64,000 nucleotides of DNA. Source: Epiperipatus broadwayi. Lineage: Eukaryota; Onychophora; Udeonychophora; Euonychophora; Peripatidae. A program made the position numbers and the translations under genes. The DNA is taken from the NCBI GenBank assembly GCA_028023455.1, contig JAQFVV010012416.1, positions 10,074,032 through 10,138,031 of the forward strand, read 5' to 3'. The notes below the pieces were generated by a model that made no database searches, was not told the DNA's origin, and saw only the letters and a list, made by a program, of their open reading frames with translations. Shown one piece after another: positions 43,149 through 54,809 of this stretch. Numbering within the stretch: position 1 is the stretch's first letter; each line of letters opens with the position of its first letter.

Positions 43149-46100
43149 AATAAAATATAATATAAATCTTTATTATATTAAAATAACAACTTATAAATAC
43201 ATTAACATAATAATTATATATATAAATCTTTTTCGGTAATTTTAAATTTTTTACCCTTTTCAATATGATATCTCCTACAAATACTAACATGTATATTACG
43301 TACATAGTGACATCTATCGACATTTCCTATAATTCATTATTTCTATCAATGTATTTATATATTTCCCTTTATATTACTTTCCATTCTTTATCCATTACCC
43401 AATCATTCATCACATCAATTGACTTTTTGTAAATGTTCATACATGTATTTATATTATATTTTGTATAATTCGTTTCATATATTTTTCTTCTATTTATTTC
43501 CTTTATATAATTTAATGGTCTTATATTTTTAATACAATCTATTTTATGTCCAAATTTTAAATAATGAAACAGTGAGATTCGTATTCGAATCTCAAGTTTC
43601 ACCTTTTTCTGTCGTCTCTCACTGACCGGTCTATCCCACCCAAATTTAAACTTTTTGGTATCGAATTGTGTGTGTAACAATATTAAAAATGTATAAATAT
43701 ATGTAGAATTCAACATAAACATGCACACATTTCGATCTCAAATTAAGCGCAATAAATACGGATAAAATAATATAATTTAGATTCCTTTTAGTTAAATAAA
43801 TTTTGTGTAATAATAATCATTTATTTTGAATTTTATAAAAGTTCGTATTTGTTGCTTAGTTTAAATTTCGTTAAATAATAAGTCTAACAAAATCTGAAGC
43901 AATAATTAATTAAAGTTAAAATAATTTTATTCCCTTTTGTCTTTGAAAATTTAAAAGCATCGGTCAGTGATAGATAATAAATTAATTATAAAAAATTCCA
44001 AAAAAAATGTAATTAACGAATGTAAAAGAAAAAAAAACAAAACAAACAATAGCACAGCAGATTCCTTTCTAATTAAAACCAGCAAAAGCATTGATTATCC
44101 TGAGGGCAAGATAAATAAAACCTAAAAATATCTCAACAGAAAAATTAAAAGATCAAGATAAGAAAAAGGAGGCCATCTTAGACTTGCTGGAGACTTTCAC
44201 TTGAATTTTAGCTTTGCTCTCGAGTGGAGCGTCTAAAATATCTTAAATAAATTAATACTGCAAGGTATGACCGAGTAAGCACCGAAATTATTCTCCATCG
44301 GGAGATGGCCCACCATATGCCGAGCTTCACTTTGCCCATCGTAAAAACACCAAAATGATCTGCTGCCTGAAATAAACAAGAAAGCCGCTGCTGTTAAAAA
44401 TCAATAAAACAACATGCCCAGGACAAGAAAGAAAACTTCTAATTATGAACAATCTGCTATTAAACCAATGGACGAAAACATCTTATAAAACAGGTACCTG
44501 TGTGTGTATTCCAAATTATAGAGTACTCTAGTAATAATAAGCTATAGCTCATCTCCTATTATTTGTATAACTTCTAAATGTTAAAATTGTAATTTTTAGA
44601 AACTAAAATTTGAGAATTCATGTAGTCTGTAAATTTCTCGCATAATCTAGCTTACCCTCCCTCTATCACTTCTTAGGTGTGTATTTCTTAAATCTACATT
44701 TCATTTATAATTATCATTGAAATATTACCTTCTCATAATTGTCTTAGTTTTAAAGCTAAATCCATAATCGCTTGAACAGTGAATGCGTGTCGAATTATCA
44801 TTAATATTTGCTTTTATAAATAACTTAAATTTCATATAAATCGACACGCATTCAAAGAATCAGTTATTGTAATGCAGGGTCTACTACTCCGTAATAGCTG
44901 GCATACTCGCTGTAATAATTCCCTTTTTAGATATTTTTTTTTATTATTAAATGTTAATGAATAATTATGTAAATTTCATTTCTTTGAGAGTCACCAATTT
45001 TCTTTCAGTCAACGTTGATAATGTTGGGCCGAGTTTGAAATCTAGTTAAATATTACCACAATCTTTTAGATATTATACATGTGTTACGTTTTGAAGCCCC
45101 GATGGCTCATTCCACACCATGAATACTCCGGATTCTCTAGGGTTGAATTAACCCCAGTCGTCCTACACAAGCGGACATGATAATGTTCCCGTAGGGCTTT
45201 GACGACCGTCACGCAGCCAGCTGGCAAATTGCGACACGGACCGCTTGTCCCTGGTTATGCTCATGTGACACCTTACCTCTTCGGGTCGCGGCAGAGACCA
45301 ACCCGAAACCCTTATAACTTATTCACGGCATTGCAGTTTCAGCGCTGCCATTTTACATCGCCCTTCTAAAGCGTACCACGTGTTCTTTTATTTAGTTTAT
45401 TATTCTCTCTATCACTCCGCCTCGGCATTATCTTCGTCATATACTCTCAAATAAATGTTTGCCCTTTGTCATAAAATAAATATTTTATTAAATAAATGTA
45501 TGTCCGCCGTTACTGATGACTCTTGCAGTGCAAAGTATAAATTCCTTACAGCACGCATTAGAAATACTCACTCGAGAACCCTAGGTAGCTAGATTACGCC
45601 TTCATATAAATAAATGTATTTTTATATATATAATATTACCAATTAGCTGTTGAGACTTTGCATTTAAAATATGATTAATAACATTAATAATGTTTTCTTT
45701 TATTAAATACATAAATAAATAATTCTAAATATACGTCTGTAGTTAAGTTTTCATTTATTCGATGCCCATTATAGACATTTCCTCGATTATATATGTTAAT
45801 TAATATTCGTTTGATTGTTGGCCAACTCGGAAACAAAACCCATGAATCTTGTGCATCTCCCTGACCACCGTGCCTAAAGAAGTGTTTACTTATGTCGCAC
45901 CAGAGGCGTTATTCCGTAGATTGTATTGTGGAACCGATAAACTATGTTCGAACTCAGTATTACCGGTGGCTTCGCGACCTAGATGGTGCTGCAGTTCTGT
46001 GTGGTGGTCGAATTCTGCACTATGTTAACGAGATACACGTGTTTTGACTGTTACAATAATGAACATATAATAGAGATGTATCATTCCTCCTTTAAATGGC

Positions 46101-46583
46101 AAAAGAACATAATGGTGCTGTTGAAATGAGGGATGATAGATCTGCATTATATGTTTATTATTTAAAATTTGGACATAAAATACTAGATTGTATTAAAAAC
46201 ATAAGACCATTAAATTATATAAAGGAAATAAATAGAAGGAAAATATATGAAATAAATTATATAAAATATAATATAAATACATGTATGAACATTTACAAAA
46301 GATCAATTGATTTAACGAATGATTGGGTAATGGATAAAGAATGGAAAGTAATATAAAGGGAAATATATAAATAAATTGATAGAAATAATGAATTATAGAA
46401 AATGTCGGTAGATGTCGCTATGTAGTAATATACGTGTGTTAGTATTAGTAGGAGGTATTATATTGAAAAGAGTAAAAAATTTAGAATTACCCGAAAAAGG
46501 CATTTATATATATATAATTATTATGTTAATGTATTTATAAGTTGTTATTATAATATAATAAAGATTTAAATTATATTTTATTG
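43149..46583. mobile_element. 3.4-kb structure with inverted arms of about 430 bp and a GC-richer core
   Basis: Left arm about 43149-43575 and right arm about 46155-46583 are reverse complements with only scattered differences. Each contains a matching open frame (minus 43369-43728, plus 46096-46356) sharing IRPLNYIKEINRRKIYE and NINTCMNIYK, then DWVMDKEWKVI. Outer edges read CAATAAAATATAAT, flanked on both sides by ATT, too short to call a target duplication. The 2.6-kb interior is unique in the window and less AT-rich. It may be a foldback-type DNA transposon, or two inverted copies of one retroelement end. The shared peptide is not recognised. Confidence 0.7.
45082..45550 (+). repeat. GC-rich block, possible solo LTR
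   Basis: It begins TGTTACGTTTTGAAG and ends ATTCCTTACA, the TG..CA borders usual for LTRs. It contains a possible TATA-like CCCTTATAAC near 45309-45318 and AATAAATG near 45450. It is the most GC-rich stretch of the window. No matching second copy and no 5-bp target duplication were found, so LTR status is only a suggestion. Confidence 0.35.
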
Positions 46584-46599
46584 ATTATAAGATAAACAA

Positions 46600-47640
46600 C
46601 ATAAAGGAGTGTTCTTCCTTAGAATTAAGTAAATTATATATTAAATAACATCCCTTTCTTACATCTCTTTATCTATATCTTTTATAAGAGTGCCCCTTTA
46701 TTTAATGGAATGATAACTTAAGAAATCTACTGGTTATTTTATACATTCCACTTATTAATTTTTTTAAATCTTTTTTTTTTAGTTTTAATAATTCAATTGA
46801 AATTGCATGACTTATTTGAGCTTTGCCAAGTTTTTATGACTCTCCATTATTATACAGCCTGTTTTTTAAAAAATTAATATTGTTAAAAAGTAGTTATTTT
46901 CATCATTCAAATCATATATACTGTAGTTTCCATTTTTTAATTCATCTGGCTTTTATTATTATTAATAATTGACTAGTTCAATCTTAAGACATTATTTCAT
47001 AGTTATGATCCTGATTTTCTCATTTCGATAAAATCAATCTATTTTTTCTTAATAATTTTTATATTTGTCTGCATTCTGTCTTAGCCATTTCCTCTTAGCT
47101 TTATCTTATTTATCAATTCATTAGGAGTTCAAGCCTTTTTTCCTCATATTTTCATATCCTAATATTTTAATTGTGGAATCTTTTAAATTTTTTTTATTTA
47201 ATTTAATAATTTCTGTTTTTTATTTGAATTTCTTTCACCAATTAGCTTACTATCACTAATATTTATCTTTATATCCAACATCTCTGACAGTTTTCTTTGA
47301 AGCTATCAAATTTAATTTATCTGCCCATTTTTGCTCAGTTTCTTTTTATTATTTTACAACAATGATTCCCACTCTGGAGTAGATGTCTTCCCAGGATGAA
47401 TATTAGTACTACTAAGGGATACATTAAAAATATTGAATAAAAAAGGAGAACATATATCAATATTTTAAAATAAGAGATGTATCAAAAATTACCAATTCAA
47501 ATTATCAGCTTCACTTCTCAAATTGGCTTATTATTTTGAAACTTCAGACAATTTTTCTTCAAATTTGAGATATTAAACTTCCTTTTTTCTATGATGAACA
47601 CCATTAGTAAATATAAAATATATATAACTTACAAATTATT
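46600..47640 (-). other. AT-rich stretch, possible old minus-strand LINE
   Basis: Word usage on the minus strand (basic, Lys/Arg-rich broken frames) resembles the linker between endonuclease and RT of group B, but no diagnostic motif survives. Confidence 0.25.
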
Positions 47641-47654
47641 TTAAACATATATTT

Positions 47655-48075
47655 TTAACATACTATCTTTCAAACTAGTAGCAAACTCTCCACATAGTAG
47701 TGCCACCCAGTGAAAACTTTAGTAATCAATGGATGCAAGAAGGTTTTTGCATAAAATCTCTATCTAGTGCGTACTTATCCGATATCTCCACACTAGTTTT
47801 TAATGTGTGACTTTCATAGAGATGGACCTTAGATCTGAAAGCACTATATCTAGATCTTGGGATCTAATGTAACTCTCCAGCAAGCTATAAACTAGTGTGG
47901 GGATATTGGATGAGTAGGCACTAAATAGGGATTTTATGCACAAACCTTCCTGCATCCATTGATTACTAAGGCTTGCACTGGGGTAGCACTATTGTATGGG
48001 AAGTTTATTATTGTTTTAACAGCTTGTATAAGCATAAAAAATGGTGTTCATGTGATGTTTAAGTGGTTTTATAAC
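47655..48075. mobile_element. Palindromic MITE, compact copy
   Basis: Arms at about 47690-47815 and 47885-48005 are reverse complements (GTAATCAATGGATGCAAGAA against CTGCATCCATTGATTACTAA; TATCTCCACACTAGT against ACTAGTGTGGGGATA). The right end runs GCTTGTATAAGCATAAAAAA to GTGATGTTTAAGTGGTTT, as in the copies at 17.9 and 24.6 kb. No ORF. Confidence 0.8.
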
Positions 48076-48920
48076 TTATGTTCACTCATATTCTTCTTAT
48101 AAACAAATATATTTTTTCAATTTACTATGTTAACACTCAACTTTATTTTCTTAAACAATTAATGAAAGGGACTATTTTAGTTTAAACATGTGAAAGCATT
48201 TATAGTTTTCTGATAATTTTCATCAAATGCTTATGAAAATGAAGCTAGTTTTTAACATCACTAATTTAACAAAAAAACTAAACTTCTTTAATTTGAAGAG
48301 TGGCAGAATGGATTTTTTAGTTTTTGTTTTACTTTGTGATTTTGATGAATGATGACAAATATTTAAATAATTTATGTGTTGTGATTATACCACTACATTG
48401 CATGCACATGCTTGGCAGAATGTCCCTCATAGATTCAGATTTTATTTTTCATGAGCATTCAAATGTTGGCATGCTGATACAGTTACATTTATAAGCTGAC
48501 ATCTTAGTCAGTTCTATGAAAATGTTTTTATGAATCTTTTATTTTTTGGATGGTTGATTAAAAACTGGTAGGAAAAAAAAAGTAAAACAGCAATGTGGAT
48601 AATGATCCATTTCCAGAAAATTTTTTATGATACATGTAAGACATTGAGAAGACAATCTTTGATTTTTTCAATAGGTAAAAAGAGAAAATACTATGATAAA
48701 TACTCAAATATTTAATATAGTAAGTATTATCCATTGGTAAAATGAAACTTTTTTTACTTTTCTGACATTTGTTAACAAAGATAGTTAAAATGCACTTGAA
48801 ATCTCTTATAGTATTAATTACCATATTGCCAGAAGTGCTAAGAATTTATTTGTATAAAAAATTTGTTTGAATATAGTTTGCAAATCTTTTTAAAGAATAC
48901 TTCAATTTTTTTTTTAGATT
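48076..48920. other. AT-rich spacer, nothing recognised
   Basis: A minus-strand open frame at 48558-48824 has no recognisable domain and composition-driven content. No repeat boundary found. Confidence 0.4.
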
Positions 48921-48924
48921 ATCA

Positions 48925-49600
48925 ATTAATATTAATAATTAGCCATTAAGCTAATGCACATGCGCTTTGTTGATTTTAATTATAAATGAATATTCTCACT
49001 TTCCAAACACAAGATAGCATCTTTGTGAAAAGATAGAATGAATTCATCTATTTTTTTGATCCAAACATTTATGTATGGGCAAATCTTAAGCATTTGGAAA
49101 TGAGAGCATGAAGATGTTAAGCGATCACTTTAAATTATTTTTACTATGCCTGAATTAATGACCCTTGTGAAATTTTCTAGAATTTATGATACATTATTCT
49201 TATTTGAAATTAAACATATTTAAATAAGATATTTATTTTATATAGTGCTATGTTGTATAAACTGTAATATTAGTAATTATCCATTAAGCTAATGCACATG
49301 CCCTTTGTGGATTTTAACTATAAATTCATTCGGGCATAGTAAAAGTAATTTAAAGTGATCGCTTAACATCTTCACACTCTCATTTCCAAATGCTTAAGAT
49401 TTGCCCATACATAAACGTTTGCATCAAAAAGATAGATGAATTCATTCTATCTTTTCACAAAGACTTTATCTTGTGTTTGGAAAGTGAGAGTATTCATTTA
49501 TAATTAAAATCCACAAAGTGCATGTGCTTAATGGCTAATTATTAATATTACAATTTATACAACATAGTGCTATATAAAATAAATATCTTATTATCAATCA
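48925..49600. repeat. Large inverted repeat, possibly a rearranged foldback element
   Basis: Segment 48925-49160 reappears reversed at 49325-49555 (GATGTTAAGCGATCACTTTA against TAAAGTGATCGCTTAACATC; TGTATGGGCAAATCTTAAGC against GCTTAAGATTTGCCCATACA). A second start of the same unit (ATATAGTGCTATGTTGTATA, about 49242) precedes the reversed copy and pairs with its far end near 49550-49590. The unit is thus present twice forward in part and once reversed. Confidence 0.85.
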
Positions 49601-51280
49601 ATGAAAAAGAGAAGTTGATCAAACTTTTGTCTAATACTATTTCAAAAGCTGAATTTATTTATTTTTAAATAACTCTTGTTAATGTTTGGAAAAACATCAG
49701 CTAACAAAGTGCTTAAATTTCTGTTATGATACAGTGTTGGTGGAGAGAGCTTTTTCTTCTTATATCTTTATAAGCTAAATATAATTCCAGATTTAAGTCT
49801 GTTTTTTACATCAGTTGAATGTTTCAGTGGCAAGCTCAAGATGCATGGTGAACATTTGTTGACTTTTATAAATATTTCAAAATATATTAAAGTTTTCAGT
49901 TATTAATAAATTAAAAATAACATGCATTAATTATTCTAAAATAGTTTGTAATCTGAAATATTTTGACTTTTTAATATATGTATATATGCAATGTCAGTTT
50001 ATCTTGCTATTCTGCTACCTTTTTAATCTCATATTTGGTCTCATTACTTACAGTGACAGCATATAAATTTGAAATAATAACAATTATATTAATTACAAAC
50101 ATTTTGTTAACATGAAGGGTTCGTTACTCAAATAAAAAATATGAGGAATCACTACTTTAAAAAATAATCTTTTGTTACTATTAAATTTTCATTTCATTCT
50201 ACATCAGTTCCAAGATGCGCATGTACTCATTAAACTTTCTGAATTTATTTTGAATCACATCATAATAGCAATCTATTTTTATCATCTGTTGATTTCTGAT
50301 ATATAAATTCTATTATAGTTTTTAAATGCTATGTTCTTTATTACCATATATTCTTTAATCCTTTTTTTCTCACAATAATTTTACCATCTCATCATTGTCT
50401 TAGAACAGCATTTTATTCCATCCTTATTATAAACCAATTTTTTTTTAAAAAAACATTGTGTTTATGTTTTTTTAATTCATCATAATTACTGATTGGTGTT
50501 ATTTGAGTAGTCTTTTGAATATACTTTTGGTTTAACCATCAATATTCTTTTATTTGCTGAGACATTACTTATGATTCTTTTTCTTTTGTTCTTTGTATAA
50601 AACAATGTCTATATTTACCTCCAGAAAACAAATTGTTACTCATTCTTTATCTCTATAGGCCAATCATCTTTTTCAGATAGTAATTATCTCTTGTCTTTTT
50701 ATTTTTATCGCTATTGAATGTACCATTATTTTTGTCTGTTCTTAGCTCATATTTCATCTATCTATTTTTATTACACTTTTTAATTTTAACCATAAGCCAA
50801 AAGAACACTGAAAACTTATTTTGCTGCTGCAATATGAGGTTTCAATATTATTAATGGTAAAAGCTTTTAGTGAAAATTTAATCTTTTAATGAGTTTCATA
50901 ATTAAAAACCATTTAGCAATTAAGATTTCAATTATAGCTAACCTTTATACTTAGATGTCAGGCAATCAGTATGTCAAAAAAATAAGTTTTTTTTTTTGCA
51001 CCATCTTTTAAAATTATTAAATATTTATTTTTTAATAAGAATATAATGTTTAATTTTTTAAGAAAAAAATATCCTTTCAATGAAAATATGTGTAATATCA
51101 GACAGGAAATGGTCTGTCAATAATTATTACTGTATTGAAAAGTTGATTTTTAAGATTAATTTCATTATTGGCACATATGGTTTAATAAGTAGGTTTTCTT
51201 TTTTCATTAAATATATATTTTTAGACTGAAGGTTTTTATAAATTTCTTTATATTGGTAACATTATTGCTGTTTTATTTTT
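49601..51280. other. AT-rich stretch, no firm feature
   Basis: Between 50170 and 50800 minus-strand broken frames may be old LINE sequence without diagnostic motifs. Otherwise nothing recognised. Confidence 0.3.
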
Positions 51281-51287
51281 TGCAATA

Positions 51288-52245
51288 CACCTGGGTCTCG
51301 TTTTACGCGATAGATAGGTTCCTCAGAAAACACGCGCAAATGAAATTGCGCAAAAATAGACGTAACTTACCTTGAAAAAGGCGGGATGTGGACTGTGATT
51401 TTTCAAAAACCATGTAAAAGCAAACCATCAACGTAAAATTACTTTAAAATTCGCGCAAAAAAAATAAGGAAATAAAATATGACTAATAAAAAATTTCAAA
51501 TTTGAAAAAAATTGATACAAGACAAACTTTTTTTAATTATAATATTTAATTTTATTCAAAACAATATATTTTTATGCATAATTTACAGTAATTTACATTT
51601 TTATACACATTTTAATTATTATCGCTATTTGCTGATAAACAGGTTTGTTTGCAAACTAGTAAAAAATCAGATTCTTCACAAGAGGAAATACAACTAGCGC
51701 CAATGTCACTCTCACGTTGTGTTAATGGTTTTCTGGTGACAACATAATTAGTAATTAATCTAACAACTAAAAATTAAATTCTTATTTTTGTCTTCAATTT
51801 TTTAATTTTCAATTTTAATTGTGCCCACTGCTATTACCTTTTAAAAATAAACTTGCGGACACTAAATGATTAATAATTGATTACTTTCTTTTTTAAAAAG
51901 CAAAAACAGAATGTGATTTAAAATGCAAAATTAACACGCACAATGTTTGAACAAATTTACATTATAATCTTGTAAAATTTAATGTGTATATACATAAAAT
52001 CTGAAAATCATGATTTTAATTTCATTATTGCATAAAATTTTACAATTATAAAGCACTGAAAATATTGAAATTACTAAGATGAAAGTCGAATTCCAATAAT
52101 GTGCTATTACTTTCAATATGATGTAAGTGCCGAAATTTATTATTTAAAGTAATAGCGCATTATCAGAGTTCGACTTCCGGAGAAACGTGAATTGCGTAAC
52201 TTCAAAATCGCGTTAAATAAATCCGCATAAAAAGAGACCAAGGTG
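51288..52245. mobile_element. pogo/Tigger-like nonautonomous DNA transposon, 958 bp
   Basis: TIRs start CACCTGGGTCTCGTTTTACG (51288) and, from the right end, CACCTTGGTCTCTTTTTATG, each flanked by TA (51286-51287, 52246-52247), the target duplication of Tc1/mariner/pogo transposons. The CTCGTTTTACGCGA wording with nearby TAGGTTCCT is typical of pogo/Tigger termini. No transposase frame remains. A small internal inverted repeat sits at about 52096-52167 (AATGTGCTATTACTTT against AAAGTAATAGCGCATT). Confidence 0.85.
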
Positions 52246-52689
52246 TATTAATATTTTATTTTTAAGATTAATTTTGTTATTTTAATGAAGTTTGATAAAA
52301 GTATAAAAATTTGATGCATTCAAAAATACCCTTAAAAGAAAAATGAAAAAAAAATGAGTAAAAAAAACCTAATTAGTGAATTCCAAAATAATATTCTTAG
52401 CAAGTTAAATCCATTAGATGGAAAGCTGTAACTGGTTTAATCTTGGAAATCTTTACTTCTGCTGAAGTAGATTTTCTTTTTCAATCATGTTTTAATGGTC
52501 TCTATAATCTAATGACATCTTGTTTATATGTATATAAATATGTTTTATTTACCAGACGTGTTTTTGAAATAAATTCTTACCGAAAAAAAGATATATTCTA
52601 ATTTTTAAAAAGTGTATCAGAGATAGATAGTTATACATACATATATATATATGAAAATAATATTCTTCCTTGTCAATTGCTAAGATCTT

Positions 52690-53405
52690 AATGAAGAACT
52701 GTTATGTCTTAGATAATAACAAGATTGAATGTGAAGTAAAGAATCATTCTTATATATATTTGATGGTTGATTATTCAGATTAGGCAGATTAACTAAATTT
52801 TGATATCCTTTAGTTTTAGAATTAATTGATTCCAAATTGATTTTAGAAGAAAGAGATAAAATAAGTGGTCTCTACAATACTGTTTCATCTGATTTATTTA
52901 AACTTTTTTTTTTTTCAATATTTCAATAGACTCTCATGATTCTCAAATCACATTTTTCCAAATTAGCTATTATTTTAGCATTATCAAAGTCAAATGTGTA
53001 ATCAATTTCTAAAAAATATGAAGTAAAAGCTGATGGATTTAACTTTTGATTGAAAGAGTTTTTATGCTCCCTTAATTCTGATACTAATTCCTCTATTTTC
53101 AAAATTGATAACACTAAAATACTAGCTAAATTGGAAAAGTATGATTTGAGAACTATGAGCGAGTCTACTGAAATATTGATGTGACCGGGTGGTTTAAATA
53201 AAAATGATGAAGCACAACATATTCTAGACTTATGAAAGCCACTTATTTTATTTCTTTTAACATCGACTTGGAATCAGTTAATTTTAAAATTGAAGAAAAT
53301 AAAAATTTTGTTAATCCATCTATTCTGAATAATCAACCATCAAATAAATTTAAGAATAATTGTTCTTCATGATCAAACTCATTATTACTTAAGACATAGC
53401 AGTTT
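52690..53405. repeat. Inverted repeat with arms of about 300 bp
   Basis: Left arm about 52690-52992 and right arm about 53098-53405 are reverse complements at roughly four-fifths identity by eye. Examples are TTGATGGTTGATTATTCAGA (52760) against TCTGAATAATCAACCATCAA (53321). Both arms encode a related peptide (AKIIANLEKCDLRIM on minus, TKILAKLEKYDLRTM on plus). The centre is about 105 bp. Confidence 0.8.
52923..53114 (-). pseudogene. Possible hAT transposase C-terminal fragment
   Basis: The minus frame reads KIEELVSELREHKNSFNQKL, then NPSAFTSYFLEIDYTFDFDN. It loosely follows the F..RF.DF..........F..NPF..D pattern found upstream of the dimerisation region in BED-finger hAT transposases. It overlaps the left arm of the inverted repeat. 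Weak evidence. Confidence 0.3.
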
Positions 53406-54809
53406 TTTTTTTAAATCTTAAGCTTGACAAGAATGAATGTCAGTTCTTCAAAACATCGGAAATTAAAAGAAAATAATACACAGTATAACTCACACGATGT
53501 TATTTTCATAATATAACGGTGAAAATATAATATATATTGATAATACAAATAAAATAGTACCACATATGTAATAAAATAAGTTTTCTGATGTAAATAAGCA
53601 TTTCTTTCCAAAAATCCACAAAATGCAAAATAAAGGTTATTTAATGATAGACAATATAGTTTGTAAAATAATTGAATATTTTATTTTATTTGGTCTTAAA
53701 TAAAATTACAAGAGGGAGAGAGGGACTCTGGAATGAATATATTTGTTTAAAACAAAATTTAAAAAATCAAAAAGCATGAAAAGTTATTTTATTAAATTCC
53801 AATATTACTATCAAAAGTCGAATAATACTTTATAACAAATAAATATATAAATTTTCATAATTATATAACATTTATAATCATTTATTTGTAAAACTATAAA
53901 TAATGGGAAAGGTTTTTAAATATTATAAAATTAGATATTACCTACAATATTGTTGAAATTTTTAGTAGCAAGAATGCTTTTTATTTGAAATTTGTAATAA
54001 TTGTATCATAAATTGATTTTAAAAAAATAACAGTTTAAAAAAATATAAGGCTTAAATAAAACTATAATTATAACTTTTTTAGATTTTTAGTGATAAACAG
54101 CTCATCAGGAAATGAGTCTAAAAATAGACAATAAGTTTATTTATGAAGTGGGGGAAAACTAGACAATGAGTTTATTTATAAAGTGGAAAAAAAACAATGA
54201 ATTTTGGACAAAGATATTTACGTTTAATCTCTATTACATCAGTATACATAAGTTATGTAAAGGGGATTCAAATAATAAAATTAGTTCGTGGTCAAACATA
54301 AAGCAGTGATTTACTAAATCTATGTAAGTTATATCCATGACTTAAATTAGTAGCAAGCAAAGTGGCAGTCTGTAATTCAGCAAACAGTTGCAGTGAACCT
54401 AGAAAACTTGGTGATCCACTCAAAGCAGAAATTATTTAATTAATAATATGAAGAATGTGCAACATATAGTGTAAACATCAGGATGAATGTCTAAACAACC
54501 CTAATATACCATTAGTGGCATATCCAGGATGTAGTCGTCTCATTTGCATAGCCTAGATCTCTGAATACTATTTTTATTTCTGACATCATAGGTGATCTGG
54601 ATAAAAATTAGTTGTTGGAAAATCTTCAAATGAAATATGTAATAAATAATAAATATATAATTTTGGCTTATTGAAAAGAAATACTTAATATTTCAGTAAG
54701 CCAACATTTGTATTAAGAAAAAAATTATGAAATAAAATTCAAGTTGTCCACTACAAATTCAGAATAACCAAGAATTGGATCATAGGAAACAATTTTAAAG
54801 TAGCATTAT
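53406..54809. other. AT-rich spacer, nothing recognised
   Basis: A short direct repeat (GACAATAAGTTTATTTATGA near 54127 and GACAATGAGTTTATTTATAA near 54163) is the only structure seen. Confidence 0.4.

Noticed and set aside
44160-44370. A moderately GC-rich segment that looked like a possible small nuclear RNA
   Set aside because: Compared by eye with the U-type snRNAs and 5S rRNA, no conserved core or Sm site matched.
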